A DNA stretch of 64,000 nucleotides, taken from an uncultured Bacteroidales bacterium (GTDB lineage Bacteria; Bacteroidota; Bacteroidia; Bacteroidales; UBA932). The translations under genes were made by a program, and so were the position numbers. Shown here piece after piece: positions 16,971 through 25,850 of the stretch (the first letter of the stretch is position 1; every line of letters begins with the position of its first letter). Location: NCBI GenBank assembly GCA_934725015.1, contig CAKVAS010000013.1:1-64000 (forward strand), given 5' to 3'. The notes below the pieces were generated by a model, which was not told the origin of the DNA, did no database searches, and saw only the letters and a program-made list of their open reading frames with translations.

Positions 16971-17001
16971 TTGCCGGATTCGTCATTTTTTTGTAAGTTT
17001 G
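16971..17001 (+). promoter_or_regulatory. Promoter of the topoisomerase IV B gene
   Basis: TTG at 16971-16973, 20 bases, then TAAGTTTG at 16994-17001. This predicts a 5' leader of about 140 bases before the ATG at 17149. Confidence 0.75.
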
Positions 17002-17037
17002 CGTGTTTTTAGTAATCGCAAAAAATTATCTGATAAA

Positions 17038-17138
17038 GATTTGTGAGGGCTTTTTGAGGATAGATTCATTTTGGAAGAGGGAGTGCGGGGTACATGACCG
17101 ATGAGAAAATGAATATAGACCAAAAAGACGAACAAAGA
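17038..17138 (+). repeat. Leader sequence shared with the utilization-locus leader
   Basis: The 5' untranslated region before topoisomerase IV B carries TTTTGGAAGAGGGAGTG and then GTACATGACCGATGAGAAAA, both exact matches to the minus-strand leader at 39213-39317, with weaker similarity in between and on both sides. It includes an ATG (17094) opening MTDEKMNIDQKDEQRRRK in a different frame from the enzyme. Confidence 0.75.
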
Positions 17139-17148
17139 AGGAGAAAAT

Positions 17149-19107
17149 ATGGCACAGACGAATCCTACTGTAAACGACTACAACGACGACAGCATCAGAA
17201 CCCTTGAGGACGTGGTGCACATCCGGAAAAGACCGGGAATGTACATCGGACGGCTCGGGGACGGCAGCAACCAGGGGGACGGGATATATGTCCTGCTGAA
17301 GGAGGTCGTCGATAACTGCATCGACGAATTCGCGATGGGATTCGGAAAGAACGTGAAGATTGACATCGACGAGGCCGGGAAAGTGACCGTCAGGGACTTC
17401 GGACGAGGCATTCCGCTCGGGAAGCTGACCCTTGCGGTGAGCAAGCTGAACACCGGCGCGAAGTACGACACAAAGGTCTTTCAGAAATCAGTCGGACTGA
17501 ACGGAGTGGGTACGAAGGCGGTGAACGCGCTGTCGTCATGGTTCCACATCGAGGCCTACCGCGACGGAAAGATGGCCAGCGCCACATTCGAGAGGGGGCG
17601 GCTGAAAGAGGAGGTCACCGACAAGGACAACATGAGCACGAAGGAGAAGAACGGGACGCTCGTGTGCTTCGTGCCGGACGTCGATATGTTCGGGAATTTC
17701 CGCTACAAGATGGAGTTCGTCGAGAAGATGGTCAAGAACTACTGCTACCTCAACAAGGGGCTGACCATCACGCTGAACGGTACGCCGTATGTCTCGAAGA
17801 ACGGGCTTCTCGACATCGTGAACGACAACCTCGACCCGGAGCATCCGCCGCTCTATCCCCCGATTCACCTTGAGGGACAGGACATCGAGGTGGTGCTCAC
17901 CCACGGCAACGACTACGGCGAGAACATAGCGTCGTTCGTGAACGGGCAGAACACCCGCGACGGAGGAACGCATCTCGCGGCGTTCAGGGAGGCCATCGCA
18001 AAGACCCTCAAGGAGTTCTTCAAGAAGGACTACGACCCGGCGGACATACGTCAGGGTGTCATCGGGGCCATAAGCATACGCATCCAGGAACCGAACTTCG
18101 AGGGACAGACAAAGACCAAGCTCGGCTCCACCTACACCTACGAGCAGGAGGTCCTCGACGAGGACGGCAACCCGGTGAAGGACGCCAACGGAGCGAACAG
18201 GATAGAGAGGGGTCCGACAATCAGGGCCTTCATCAACGACTTCATAAAGACGAACCTCGACAACTATCTCCACATCCACAAGGACATCGTGCCGGTGATT
18301 CAGGCGAAGATCGTCGCGTCGGAAACCGAGCGCAAGGAGATTGCGGGAATCCAGAAGAAGACCCGCGAGCGCAACAAGCGCACGAACATATACAACCGCA
18401 AGCTGCGCGACTGCAAGCTGCATCTCGGCGACAGGATTACCGAGCAGAACAAGGAACAGATTGACCTCACGAGCATATTCATCACCGAGGGCGACTCCGC
18501 GAGCGGTACCATCACCAAGGCGCGCAACGCTCAGACGCAGGCGGTGTTCAGCCTCCGCGGAAAGCCAATCAACTGCTACAAGGAGAGCCGCAAGAAGGTG
18601 GCCGAGAACGAGGAGCTTAACCTGCTTCTGAACGCGCTCGGAGTGGAGGACGACGTCGCGAACCTGCGCTACAACAGGATTGTGGTGGCGACCGATGCCG
18701 ATGACGACGGAATGCACATCCGCATGCTTGTGCTCACTTTCTTCATGAAATACTACCCCGAGCTTATCCGCAACGGGCACGTCTATATCCTCCAGACTCC
18801 CCTCTTCCGCGTGCGCAACAAGAAGGAGTCGATTTACTGCTACGACACCGTGGAAAAGGAGAAGGCCATCAGGAAGATAAAGACAGGCGTGGAAATCACG
18901 AGGTTCAAGGGTCTGGGAGAGATTTCGTCGGACGAGTTCAAGGACTTCATCGGCGAGGGCATGAGGCTCGACCCGGTGACGCTGAGCGACGAGGAGTCGA
19001 TTTCCGAGATTATGGAGTTCTATATGGGCGACAACACCATCGAGCGGCAGAATTTCATTCGGGGCAATCTTAGAAGTGAAGAGGAACTTGAAGACGTCAA
19101 CATATAG
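17149..19107 (+). CDS. parE: DNA topoisomerase IV subunit B (ParE/GyrB type)
   Basis: A 652-residue type II topoisomerase ATPase subunit. The GHKL ATPase domain has EVVDNCIDEFAMG, DFGRGIPLG and VGLNGVGTKAVNALS; the transducer follows, and the TOPRIM domain contains ITEGDSASG, LRGKPINCYK and ATDADDDGMHIRMLVLTFF. The C-terminal end has RFKGLGEISSDEFKDF. Length and the short TOPRIM tail fit the Bacteroidota ParE-like paralogue rather than classical GyrB. The partner subunit is not in the window; the gene has its own promoter and a repeat element directly after it. Confidence 0.93.
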   Translation: MAQTNPTVNDYNDDSIRTLEDVVHIRKRPGMYIGRLGDGSNQGDGIYVLLKEVVDNCIDEFAMGFGKNVKIDIDEAGKVTVRDFGRGIPLGKLTLAVSKLNTGAKYDTKVFQKSVGLNGVGTKAVNALSSWFHIEAYRDGKMASATFERGRLKEEVTDKDNMSTKEKNGTLVCFVPDVDMFGNFRYKMEFVEKMVKNYCYLNKGLTITLNGTPYVSKNGLLDIVNDNLDPEHPPLYPPIHLEGQDIEVVLTHGNDYGENIASFVNGQNTRDGGTHLAAFREAIAKTLKEFFKKDYDPADIRQGVIGAISIRIQEPNFEGQTKTKLGSTYTYEQEVLDEDGNPVKDANGANRIERGPTIRAFINDFIKTNLDNYLHIHKDIVPVIQAKIVASETERKEIAGIQKKTRERNKRTNIYNRKLRDCKLHLGDRITEQNKEQIDLTSIFITEGDSASGTITKARNAQTQAVFSLRGKPINCYKESRKKVAENEELNLLLNALGVEDDVANLRYNRIVVATDADDDGMHIRMLVLTFFMKYYPELIRNGHVYILQTPLFRVRNKKESIYCYDTVEKEKAIRKIKTGVEITRFKGLGEISSDEFKDFIGEGMRLDPVTLSDEESISEIMEFYMGDNTIERQNFIRGNLRSEEELEDVNI

Positions 19108-19118
19108 TACGGAATGTA

Positions 19119-19160
19119 TAAAAAGCGGATTGCCGCGTTGGACTTCGATAATCCAAATCC
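19119..19160 (+). repeat. Post-stop repeat element, truncated copy A
   Basis: ATAAAAAGCGGATTGCCGCG and the following bases to AATCC are identical to the first part of copy B at 55818. The copy breaks off at AATCC and continues directly into a tandem array, so it was cut by array insertion. It begins 11 bases after the topoisomerase stop, in sense orientation. Confidence 0.85.
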
Positions 19161-19285
19161 TGTCATCTCGAAAGTTTAGACCTGTCATCTCGAAGTTTAG
19201 ACCTGTCATCTCGAAAGTTTAGACCTGTCATCTCGAAAGTTTAGACCTGTCATCTCGAACGAAGTGAGAGATCTTTGTGCAAAAA
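19159..19285 (+). repeat. Tandem array of CCTGTCATCTCGAAAGTTTAGA units
   Basis: Four units of 21 to 22 bases followed by a terminal unit that continues CGAACGAAGTGAGAGATCTT. The family is the same as the arrays at 59262 and 63427. No coding function. Confidence 0.9.
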
Positions 19286-19345
19286 AGGAACAGCGTTCTG
19301 AATGACCGGATAGAATGCTGAAGTAATATAAGAAAGGATAACATT

Positions 19346-19897
19346 ATGTGGAGAAAATTCTGCGCCTTCATGCTGAAGGCATTGGGCTGGACGGCCGTGG
19401 AGCCGCCGGTACCGGAGGACAAATGCGTGATTCTCGGGGTGCCGCACACGACGATATGGGATTTCGTCATATCTTATCTCTACTACACTTCCGTGGGCGG
19501 AAAGGCCTACTGCATGGTGAAGAAGGAGTTCTTCCGCTGGCCGCTCGGATGGTTCATAAAGAAGATGGGCGGAGTGCCTGTTGACCGTACAAACGGGGCG
19601 TCGGTCGTGCTGAGCGTCGTTCATGAGATGAACAGCCGGAAGACGATGCACCTCGCCCTTGCCCCGGAAGGCACCCGCAAGCCGGTAAGGCGCTGGAAGA
19701 CAGGCTTCCACAAGATTGCCACGGCGGTCGGCTGCCCTGTCTATCTCGGCTATTTCGACTGGGGCACGAAGCGCATCGGCCGCGGACAGAAGTTCGAGCT
19801 TTCCGACGACGCCAAGGCCGACATGGAGAGAATCCAGCAGATTTACGAGGAAATGCACCTCACCGCCCGCCATCCGGAGAACTACGTCACACACTGA
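19346..19897 (+). CDS. PlsC-like acyltransferase
   Basis: A 183-residue acyltransferase of the 1-acylglycerol-3-phosphate acyltransferase superfamily. The catalytic HxxxxD motif is PHTTIWDF near residue 35, and the glycerol-phosphate binding motif is APEGTRKP near residue 111. Short relatives without a strong membrane anchor are frequent in Bacteroidota; the acceptor could be a lysophospholipid or another lipid. Upstream lies the tandem array, downstream the GntR regulator 48 bases away on the same strand. Confidence 0.87.
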   Translation: MWRKFCAFMLKALGWTAVEPPVPEDKCVILGVPHTTIWDFVISYLYYTSVGGKAYCMVKKEFFRWPLGWFIKKMGGVPVDRTNGASVVLSVVHEMNSRKTMHLALAPEGTRKPVRRWKTGFHKIATAVGCPVYLGYFDWGTKRIGRGQKFELSDDAKADMERIQQIYEEMHLTARHPENYVTH

Positions 19898-19944
19898 GCG
19901 GCATGGAGTGACCTGACCAACAGCCAAGCAGACTACACATATTT

Positions 19945-20979
19945 ATGAAAAAATCCATTGCCATAGACAAAAATTCGCTGACGCCGGTATATCGCCAGAT
20001 TGTGATGAAAATCAGTTCGATGATTGATTCGGGAGAGCTTGAGGACGGGGATATGCTGCCGTCGATGAACGAACTGGCGGAGGAGCACGGAATCTCGAAG
20101 GAAACGGTGAAGAAGGCATATACGATACTGAGGGACAAGGGTCTCGTGGAGCCGCATCAGGGCAAGGGATTCTTCATCAGGAAGGACGGGGAGACGCATA
20201 AGCTCAAGGTTCTGGCGGTGTTCGACAAACTGAGCACATACAAGCAGCTGCTCTTCGACTCGATGACCGAAAGGCTCGACGCCCACGCGGAGATTACGAT
20301 ACGCCTGCACGAACAGAACGTCGATATGCTCGAATACTTTCTCAACGAGAACCTCGACAATTTCGACTACTATGTCATCACGCCGCACTTCCCGCTTGAC
20401 GCGGCGACGCAGAAGAGAGTCTGCACGCTGCTGGGGAGGATTCCCAACCGTAAGCTTATTATGCTCGATAACTGGATGAAAAGCATCCCGGGCAATTACG
20501 GGGCGGTCTATCAGGACTATGAAAACGACATAGTCAACGGACTTGAGGAGGGTCTCGACTCATTCCGAGAATACAACAGGCTGAACGTAATCACCCTCCC
20601 GTCGAGTCTCTACGCACAGAAGATAAAGAAAGGGGTCGCCCGTTTCTGCCGGGACAACAAAATCCGCGTCACCTTCTCGGACGTCGTGATTCCCGAGAAT
20701 GTCCGCAAGGGCGAGGCCTACCTGCTCCTGAGCGGTCAGTACGACTTCGGGCTAATAGAACTGGCAAGGCTGGCGAAGAAGAAGGGACTCGCGGTCGGGA
20801 AGGACATAGCGATAATCTCCTACAACGAATCTCCCATCAGCGAGATTATCCTCAACGGCCTCACCACCGTCTCGACTGACTTCGTGCAGATGGGACGGCT
20901 CATCGGTGACATGATTCTTGAAAAGAGGCTCTCGAAAGAGCACTGCGACTTCCGCATGACCCGCCGGGAGTCGTTCTGA
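19945..20979 (+). CDS. GntR/PBP1-type transcriptional regulator (paralogue 1)
   Basis: A 344-residue regulator with an N-terminal GntR winged helix (LTPVYRQIVMKISSMIDSGELEDGDMLPSMNELAEEHGISKETVKKAYTILRDKGLVEPHQGKGFFI, residues about 10-75) joined to a LacI/periplasmic-binding-protein-like sensor domain (from KLKVLAVFDKL to the end). This architecture is that of AraR and the Bacteroides FucR-type sugar regulators. Its sensor domain is nearly identical in core stretches to the protein at 41633 (for example HEQNVDMLEYF and NLDNFDYYVITPHFPLD). It lies tail to tail with the utilization locus, 57 bases away. Confidence 0.9.
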   Translation: MKKSIAIDKNSLTPVYRQIVMKISSMIDSGELEDGDMLPSMNELAEEHGISKETVKKAYTILRDKGLVEPHQGKGFFIRKDGETHKLKVLAVFDKLSTYKQLLFDSMTERLDAHAEITIRLHEQNVDMLEYFLNENLDNFDYYVITPHFPLDAATQKRVCTLLGRIPNRKLIMLDNWMKSIPGNYGAVYQDYENDIVNGLEEGLDSFREYNRLNVITLPSSLYAQKIKKGVARFCRDNKIRVTFSDVVIPENVRKGEAYLLLSGQYDFGLIELARLAKKKGLAVGKDIAIISYNESPISEIILNGLTTVSTDFVQMGRLIGDMILEKRLSKEHCDFRMTRRESF

Positions 20980-21036
20980 GCCATGTTACAAGAAACAAAC
21001 CACAAATAGAGCACTCCGCAAAAAGACCGGCACTCT

Positions 21037-22581
21037 CTACAGCGAGGCGCGGAACGGGAAGAGAGGAAGGCCGGCGGAGTTGAAGACGGAGCCGGCGTGC
21101 CAGCCGCTGAAACAGTATCGGGCCGCGGTCGGGGAAGGGACATCCGGGGAGGAGAACTCGAGGATGCCGCCGGAGAGGATGCGCACGGTGGCCGGGACGA
21201 AGGTCTTGCCGTCGCCGGAAATCTCTGCGTATGGAATGTTTAAGGTCTTTCCGTCACCGGAAACCTCCGCGTTGTCAATGCCTTCCGCGACATGAAGCCC
21301 CGAAGCGTTTGAGAGGGTCACGAGCAGCCTGCCGTCCTCGGCCTTCATGGACTCGAACGCAGGTCCCATGGGATTCACTGACTTGTCACCATATTCATTG
21401 TGCAACGCCCAGAGAGCGAAGCGTTCCGCCGGGACTTTCTTGTTCGGGAAATGGACGGTGCTTTCGCTGCCCACGTCGCTCAGACCAATGATACCGCAGT
21501 TGGGAATGGCCTTGGAGGCGGTCATCTGCGCGTTGCGGAGCAGTTCCGAGCCGCCGTTCGAAATCGGACGGTTGTTCACCCACGGAGCCAGCTGCGCGAA
21601 ATAGAACGGGATGCGTGCCGAGCTGTCGCCCTTGCGTGCCCTCCAGTCGGCGACCATCACCTGAAGCAGGTGGGAATAGGACCAATAGTAGTTGCAGTTG
21701 CTCTCGCCCTGAAACCAGAGGATTCCCCTGAAGCCGTAGTCCAGCACCGGAAGCAGCATCGCGTTCCAGCAGTTGGACGGGGCGCTCGGGCTGTTCTCCC
21801 CCGCCGAAAGTTTGTCGGAGTCCATATACTCGTTCTTCGCGAGCTTCGTGAAGGACTCCGGCGGCATCCATCCCTCTATGCGCGTCCCGCCGTAGGCGCA
21901 GCCGATGATCCCGACGGGAACGCCGAGCGCCTTGTGAATCCTCCGCCCGAAGAAGAAGGCTATGGCCTCGAAGTTCTTCGCGTTGTCGCGGGAACATTCC
22001 GCCCACGAAGACTCCCCCGTGTCGTACCTTGCGGTGCGGGAAACGGCCTGCGGAACCTTGAAGTAGCGGAACTGCGGATAGGCTGCGTCGGAAAGCTCCA
22101 TTTCCGAATCCTGCACAGGCTCCGAGGAGGAAAATCCCTTCATCGGATGCTCCATGTTGGACTGTCCGCTGCAAAGCCAGACCTCTCCGACAAGAACATC
22201 GCGGAGAATCTTCTCACCCTTGTTGCTGTCCGTGATTCTTATAGTGTAGGCCTTGTCGGAGCCCTTGGGAGTACTGACCTTGGCAATCCATCTTCCGTCG
22301 CTTCCGGTGACCGCCTCAAAACTGCGGTCAGTCCATGACGGAGACACGGTGACCTCCACCCCGCTGTCGTCAGTTCCGAAAATCGCCGCCTCAGACTCCT
22401 GCTGGAGAACCATGCCGTCGCTCATTATATGCGGCAGGGCAAGCGCCGATTTCACGCTCTCGCCTGTTCCCGGCTTGTCCGGAGTTGACGGTCTTTCAGG
22501 CTCGTATGAGCCGGAGACTCCGCAGGAGAGGGCCAGCCGGACAAAAATCATCGAAGTCACAAGTATGTTCCGAATGTTCAT
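21037..22581 (-). CDS. Sialate O-acetylesterase-like esterase (SASA domain) lipoprotein
   Basis: A 514-residue SGNH-type carbohydrate esterase. The signal region ends in LALSC, so it may be a lipoprotein. The catalytic block is VWLCSGQSNMEHP (nucleophile Ser in GQSNM), then GCAYGGTRIEGW, GILWFQGESN and a late histidine in SESTVHFPNK. This domain order fits the sialate 9-O-acetylesterase-like/CE20 group, which removes acetyl groups from varied glycans. It is the last gene of the locus, 69 bases after the glycosidase, and probably de-esterifies the imported or surface-bound substrate. Confidence 0.85.
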   Translation of the reverse strand: MNIRNILVTSMIFVRLALSCGVSGSYEPERPSTPDKPGTGESVKSALALPHIMSDGMVLQQESEAAIFGTDDSGVEVTVSPSWTDRSFEAVTGSDGRWIAKVSTPKGSDKAYTIRITDSNKGEKILRDVLVGEVWLCSGQSNMEHPMKGFSSSEPVQDSEMELSDAAYPQFRYFKVPQAVSRTARYDTGESSWAECSRDNAKNFEAIAFFFGRRIHKALGVPVGIIGCAYGGTRIEGWMPPESFTKLAKNEYMDSDKLSAGENSPSAPSNCWNAMLLPVLDYGFRGILWFQGESNCNYYWSYSHLLQVMVADWRARKGDSSARIPFYFAQLAPWVNNRPISNGGSELLRNAQMTASKAIPNCGIIGLSDVGSESTVHFPNKKVPAERFALWALHNEYGDKSVNPMGPAFESMKAEDGRLLVTLSNASGLHVAEGIDNAEVSGDGKTLNIPYAEISGDGKTFVPATVRILSGGILEFSSPDVPSPTAARYCFSGWHAGSVFNSAGLPLFPFRASL

Positions 22582-22649
22582 AACTCAAATCTCGCAATTA
22601 TTCTAACTCATTGATTCAGAAACCATTTATTTTCTCATGTTTCTAAAGT

Positions 22650-24791
22650 TCATTCGCCTTTCCCGTATCTGATTTCATACATATTGTAGCCTATCTCGCG
22701 CAGCGCGGCGACCGTCTCCGGATAAGGAGTGTCGCAGCAGTCCGTCAGGCCCACCTGAAAGTCCTCGCCGTCAAAGCGTCCGGTACAAGGCTGATCCGAG
22801 AACTGATGCCAGTTGGTGCCTATGATGCACGGGTTCTTCAGGCACGAGCGCACGAAGTCGCCGTATGCCCTCGCACGGTTCTTCTGGCTGAAAGTGGCCA
22901 CCTGGCCCGTGTGGAAGAGGCCTCGGTCAAGGGCTCCGAAATGGAATTCCCCGTACATAACCGGCAGGTCAATCCCCTCAGGAAGGGAAAAAGTCTCGCG
23001 GGTGTAGGTGTAGTTGTTGTAGCTCATCACATCGACATACTCGGCCGCAATCCTGACCACGAACTCCGGAGCGCCCGCGAAACGGCAACCCATGTAGAGC
23101 TTGTCAGGAGCCACCTGCTTGAACACCTCACGCACGGTCTTGAAATACTGCCGCACAATCAGCAGCGTCAGTTCCGCGAGGTCGGCATCTGCGGCGCTCG
23201 GAAGAGGCTTGCGGTTGGCGATCAGCGCGTTCCAGTCCTCGAACTCCGTCCCCCACGCCTTGTTGAGAGCCTCCACGCCGGAGTATTTGTCCATGAGGCG
23301 GTCTATCAGCACCTGCTTGCTCGCCTGCCCGGGCGAAGCCTTGAGCGCAAGGCCTGCCAGCATCGTCTGCCCTCCCCAGTTGATTTCATTATCGACATAG
23401 AAGCCCTGGCACCATGAATCCTCCAGCTGTGTCCTTTTGGCCTCAAGATGGGCACGGACGCACATCGGGAAGAGGTTGTCGAACGGGTCGATGAAAGGCC
23501 ACCATCCTCCCGAGCCTTCAAGGACAGGCCATTTCGGGCAGCCGGCGACCGGAGCGCCCAGATCGACCCTCTCGTTATAGACGGTCCTGTCCATCGCACA
23601 GATTGCCGGGTCGGAGGAATTTGCCATCGTGTTCATTCCCCAGCTGCGCAGCCTGCGGTGTGCGAGGTCGGCGAACACCGCCTTATAGTCCTCCCCATAC
23701 TTGCGGTACGCATTGGCGGAAGAGAAGTCGTAGGTTTCACGGATGCCCCGGGCCGTGTAGTACGGATGCAGGAGGTCGTCATGGGTGAAATAGAAGCGGT
23801 GGAACGGGTCGGACTCATCCTCGGGCAGGCCGGAGAAATAGAACCTGCGGCCGTCGAGCGGAGTCACCGCAGAGGAGGTCGTCACACGCACGACTCCGTG
23901 CGACCAGTAGAGATAGCCCTCGGGGTCTATCATCCACCATTTTCCGTCAATCTTCTTCACATAGAACTGCCCCGTCGCCTCATGGCGCGGGCCGCCTTTC
24001 CATCCGCCGTAAATGTCCCAGTCGTCAGGTCCGGGATGCGCCGCGAGATCCCTTTCCTCAGCAAGTCTCGCACGCTTCAAATCCTTGTCCGAGTGCACCT
24101 TGCCCGGCCAGTCCCTGTACTTGTACTGCCCGTATGCGTCCACAAACGGGAAAAATGCCGCCGAGTCCAGCTGCATTGCCTTCGGGGCGACGCGCTTTCC
24201 CCTGACAAGCTCGACGTCGGAGACGGTGAACTCCACCCCGGGAAGAAGATTCACGCCGGCGATGACGATGGTGTGGACGTCCGAAAGGTCGATGTCATAG
24301 GAAAAGAGACCGAGTTCACGGGAATATGGAGTGCCGTGCATGAGGCGGAACGCGCCGTTCACCTCCGGATGCGGCATATCCGGGCTCAGCGGAAACTCGA
24401 CGGTCATGCGCGAGCCCGTCGGGACGTCGCCCACGGCCTCATATACTCCGGCCACAGCCCTGTTCGCCCTGTCGCGGAACTCAGGCTTGCGGCGCGAGTC
24501 GAACATATCGCAGACGAGATAGAGGGCAGTCACATCGCTGCGGTTCTCCACCGTAAGCCTGAGCGACTTATATTCCCTCAAATCCCATTTTCCCCGGAGC
24601 ATGATTCCGGCCTTCCACTGCTTCGAGACTATCTCGAAGCTTCCGTCGCTCTCGCTTACCGAGCATCCTCCGACATTCTCCATGGAATCTCCGAAGGTTC
24701 CCGTCAGCCTGAGGTTCCCGTCTTCACGGGCATATCCCGTCCATGAAAGGACGGACATCATTGCTACAACGCATAAAATTCTGTATCTCAT
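22650..24791 (-). CDS. GH50-like (beta-agarase type) glycoside hydrolase
   Basis: About 713 residues with a signal peptide (MRYRILCVVAMMSVLSWTGYA). A CBM-like beta-sandwich occupies roughly the first 200 residues. The clan GH-A barrel begins at GQFYVKKIDGKWWMIDPEGYLYWSHGVVRVT. Putative acid/base is the Glu of YVDNEINWG and the nucleophile that of MYGEFHFG, about 146 residues further, matching GH50 agarases. GH50-like proteins outside marine bacteria are not all agarases, so substrate is open. I prefer the ATG at 24791 over 24824, which would overlap the upstream gene; the signal peptide supports it. Confidence 0.8.
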   Translation of the reverse strand: MRYRILCVVAMMSVLSWTGYAREDGNLRLTGTFGDSMENVGGCSVSESDGSFEIVSKQWKAGIMLRGKWDLREYKSLRLTVENRSDVTALYLVCDMFDSRRKPEFRDRANRAVAGVYEAVGDVPTGSRMTVEFPLSPDMPHPEVNGAFRLMHGTPYSRELGLFSYDIDLSDVHTIVIAGVNLLPGVEFTVSDVELVRGKRVAPKAMQLDSAAFFPFVDAYGQYKYRDWPGKVHSDKDLKRARLAEERDLAAHPGPDDWDIYGGWKGGPRHEATGQFYVKKIDGKWWMIDPEGYLYWSHGVVRVTTSSAVTPLDGRRFYFSGLPEDESDPFHRFYFTHDDLLHPYYTARGIRETYDFSSANAYRKYGEDYKAVFADLAHRRLRSWGMNTMANSSDPAICAMDRTVYNERVDLGAPVAGCPKWPVLEGSGGWWPFIDPFDNLFPMCVRAHLEAKRTQLEDSWCQGFYVDNEINWGGQTMLAGLALKASPGQASKQVLIDRLMDKYSGVEALNKAWGTEFEDWNALIANRKPLPSAADADLAELTLLIVRQYFKTVREVFKQVAPDKLYMGCRFAGAPEFVVRIAAEYVDVMSYNNYTYTRETFSLPEGIDLPVMYGEFHFGALDRGLFHTGQVATFSQKNRARAYGDFVRSCLKNPCIIGTNWHQFSDQPCTGRFDGEDFQVGLTDCCDTPYPETVAALREIGYNMYEIRYGKGE

Positions 24792-24802
24792 ATACTTTAA
24801 AA

Positions 24803-25825
24803 TTACTCGGTTTCTGACTGCCATTCATTGATTCCGTCCCTGATTCTGTTCCGGAACTTCAGCACGTCATAGACATAAGTCGTAGTTCCGTCGCCGTTGC
24901 TGTAGCAGTAGTTCAGGGAAATCTCCCTGTCCTGAAGGAGGCGCGCGCCGTTGAAGCGGCTCGGATGTCCCTGAATCGGGTTTATTATGATGTCGGAGCC
25001 GTCGGCAGGCGAAACGAGGATGTCGTCGCCGTCGAAGGTCAGCAGCAGGGAGCCCGTGCGGCCGCCCATACGGTCGGTCCTGACGGAAACCGCATCGACG
25101 GTGGTGAGCTTATATACCTTTGAGTCGGCCTGCGGAAGCGTGAGTTCATACTCGTCCGTGGAGACGACCTCTCCCGTCGCGTCGGAACGCACCACCGTCC
25201 GGCCGCCGTGGTACCAGTTCCCGTAAAGGCGGTTCTCGCATTTCACGGCTATGACCTCGAAGCTCTTTTCCTTCACGAGGCGGTCGGCATCGGCATTGAC
25301 AATCCTGAAGCCCAGCGCATAATACGGAACAAATGCCTTCGGGTCCGAAAGAATCTCGTCCGTTGCGCGCACGGTCACCGCAGCGGTGTGCCGTCCCTTG
25401 CGTATGGTCAGCCCGTCAATTCCGTCAAGTTCATAATACTCGGACGGAAGCGGGCTTATCTCAGTCACGGAGGCAAAGGCGTCGCTCACGTATGACTGGC
25501 TCAGAGCCCCGAGCCTTCCCATTCCCTTCAGGCCGTCAAGCGCGGTGAACGACGGCGTACCGTCGGACTCCGAAAATGCGGAAAGGTCAGCGGAAAGCAG
25601 AGCGTCGTCAGCCTCGACCTCAACGGCCCTGTCACGGTCATTGTCAACGACTCCGCCGAGCGCCACCGTGAAGTCGAACTTCATTCCCTCCCCGACCACG
25701 AACGTCCGCAGGTCGTACTGGTAGGCGGAATATATCCCCGTGTATTCATAATCCATCGTGTAGTCGCCGTAGCATCCCGTTGCGAGGGCACAGCAGACGG
25801 CGGACAATGCAAATATCTTCTTCAT
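24803..25825 (-). CDS. DUF1735/DUF4361 surface lipoprotein (SusE-position glycan binder)
   Basis: A 340-residue lipoprotein. MKKIFALSAVCCALATGCYGDY has a lipobox ending in ATGC. The first half is DUF1735-like (beta-sandwich with LRTFVVGEGMKFDFTVALGG and TIRKGRHTAAVTVRATD); the second is DUF4361-like (NWYHGGRTVVRSD...LTFDGDDILVSP). Proteins of this type follow SusD genes and are believed to bind glycans at the cell surface. Longer in-frame starts (25840, 25885) lie inside the SusD2 reading frame; the signal peptide fixes 25825. Confidence 0.85.
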   Translation of the reverse strand: MKKIFALSAVCCALATGCYGDYTMDYEYTGIYSAYQYDLRTFVVGEGMKFDFTVALGGVVDNDRDRAVEVEADDALLSADLSAFSESDGTPSFTALDGLKGMGRLGALSQSYVSDAFASVTEISPLPSEYYELDGIDGLTIRKGRHTAAVTVRATDEILSDPKAFVPYYALGFRIVNADADRLVKEKSFEVIAVKCENRLYGNWYHGGRTVVRSDATGEVVSTDEYELTLPQADSKVYKLTTVDAVSVRTDRMGGRTGSLLLTFDGDDILVSPADGSDIIINPIQGHPSRFNGARLLQDREISLNYCYSNGDGTTTYVYDVLKFRNRIRDGINEWQSETE

Positions 25826-25850
25826 ATACTCAAATTCCATAACAATAAGT

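Noticed and set aside
17536..19209. Long minus-strand ORF (557 codons) opposite the topoisomerase gene
   Set aside because: It is a shadow of the conserved plus-strand gene; its translation has no family features and a Val/Leu/Arg-rich composition caused by high GC.
19159..19262. CRISPR-like or protein-coding tandem repeat
   Set aside because: Units are contiguous and alternate between 21 and 22 bases, which would break any frame.
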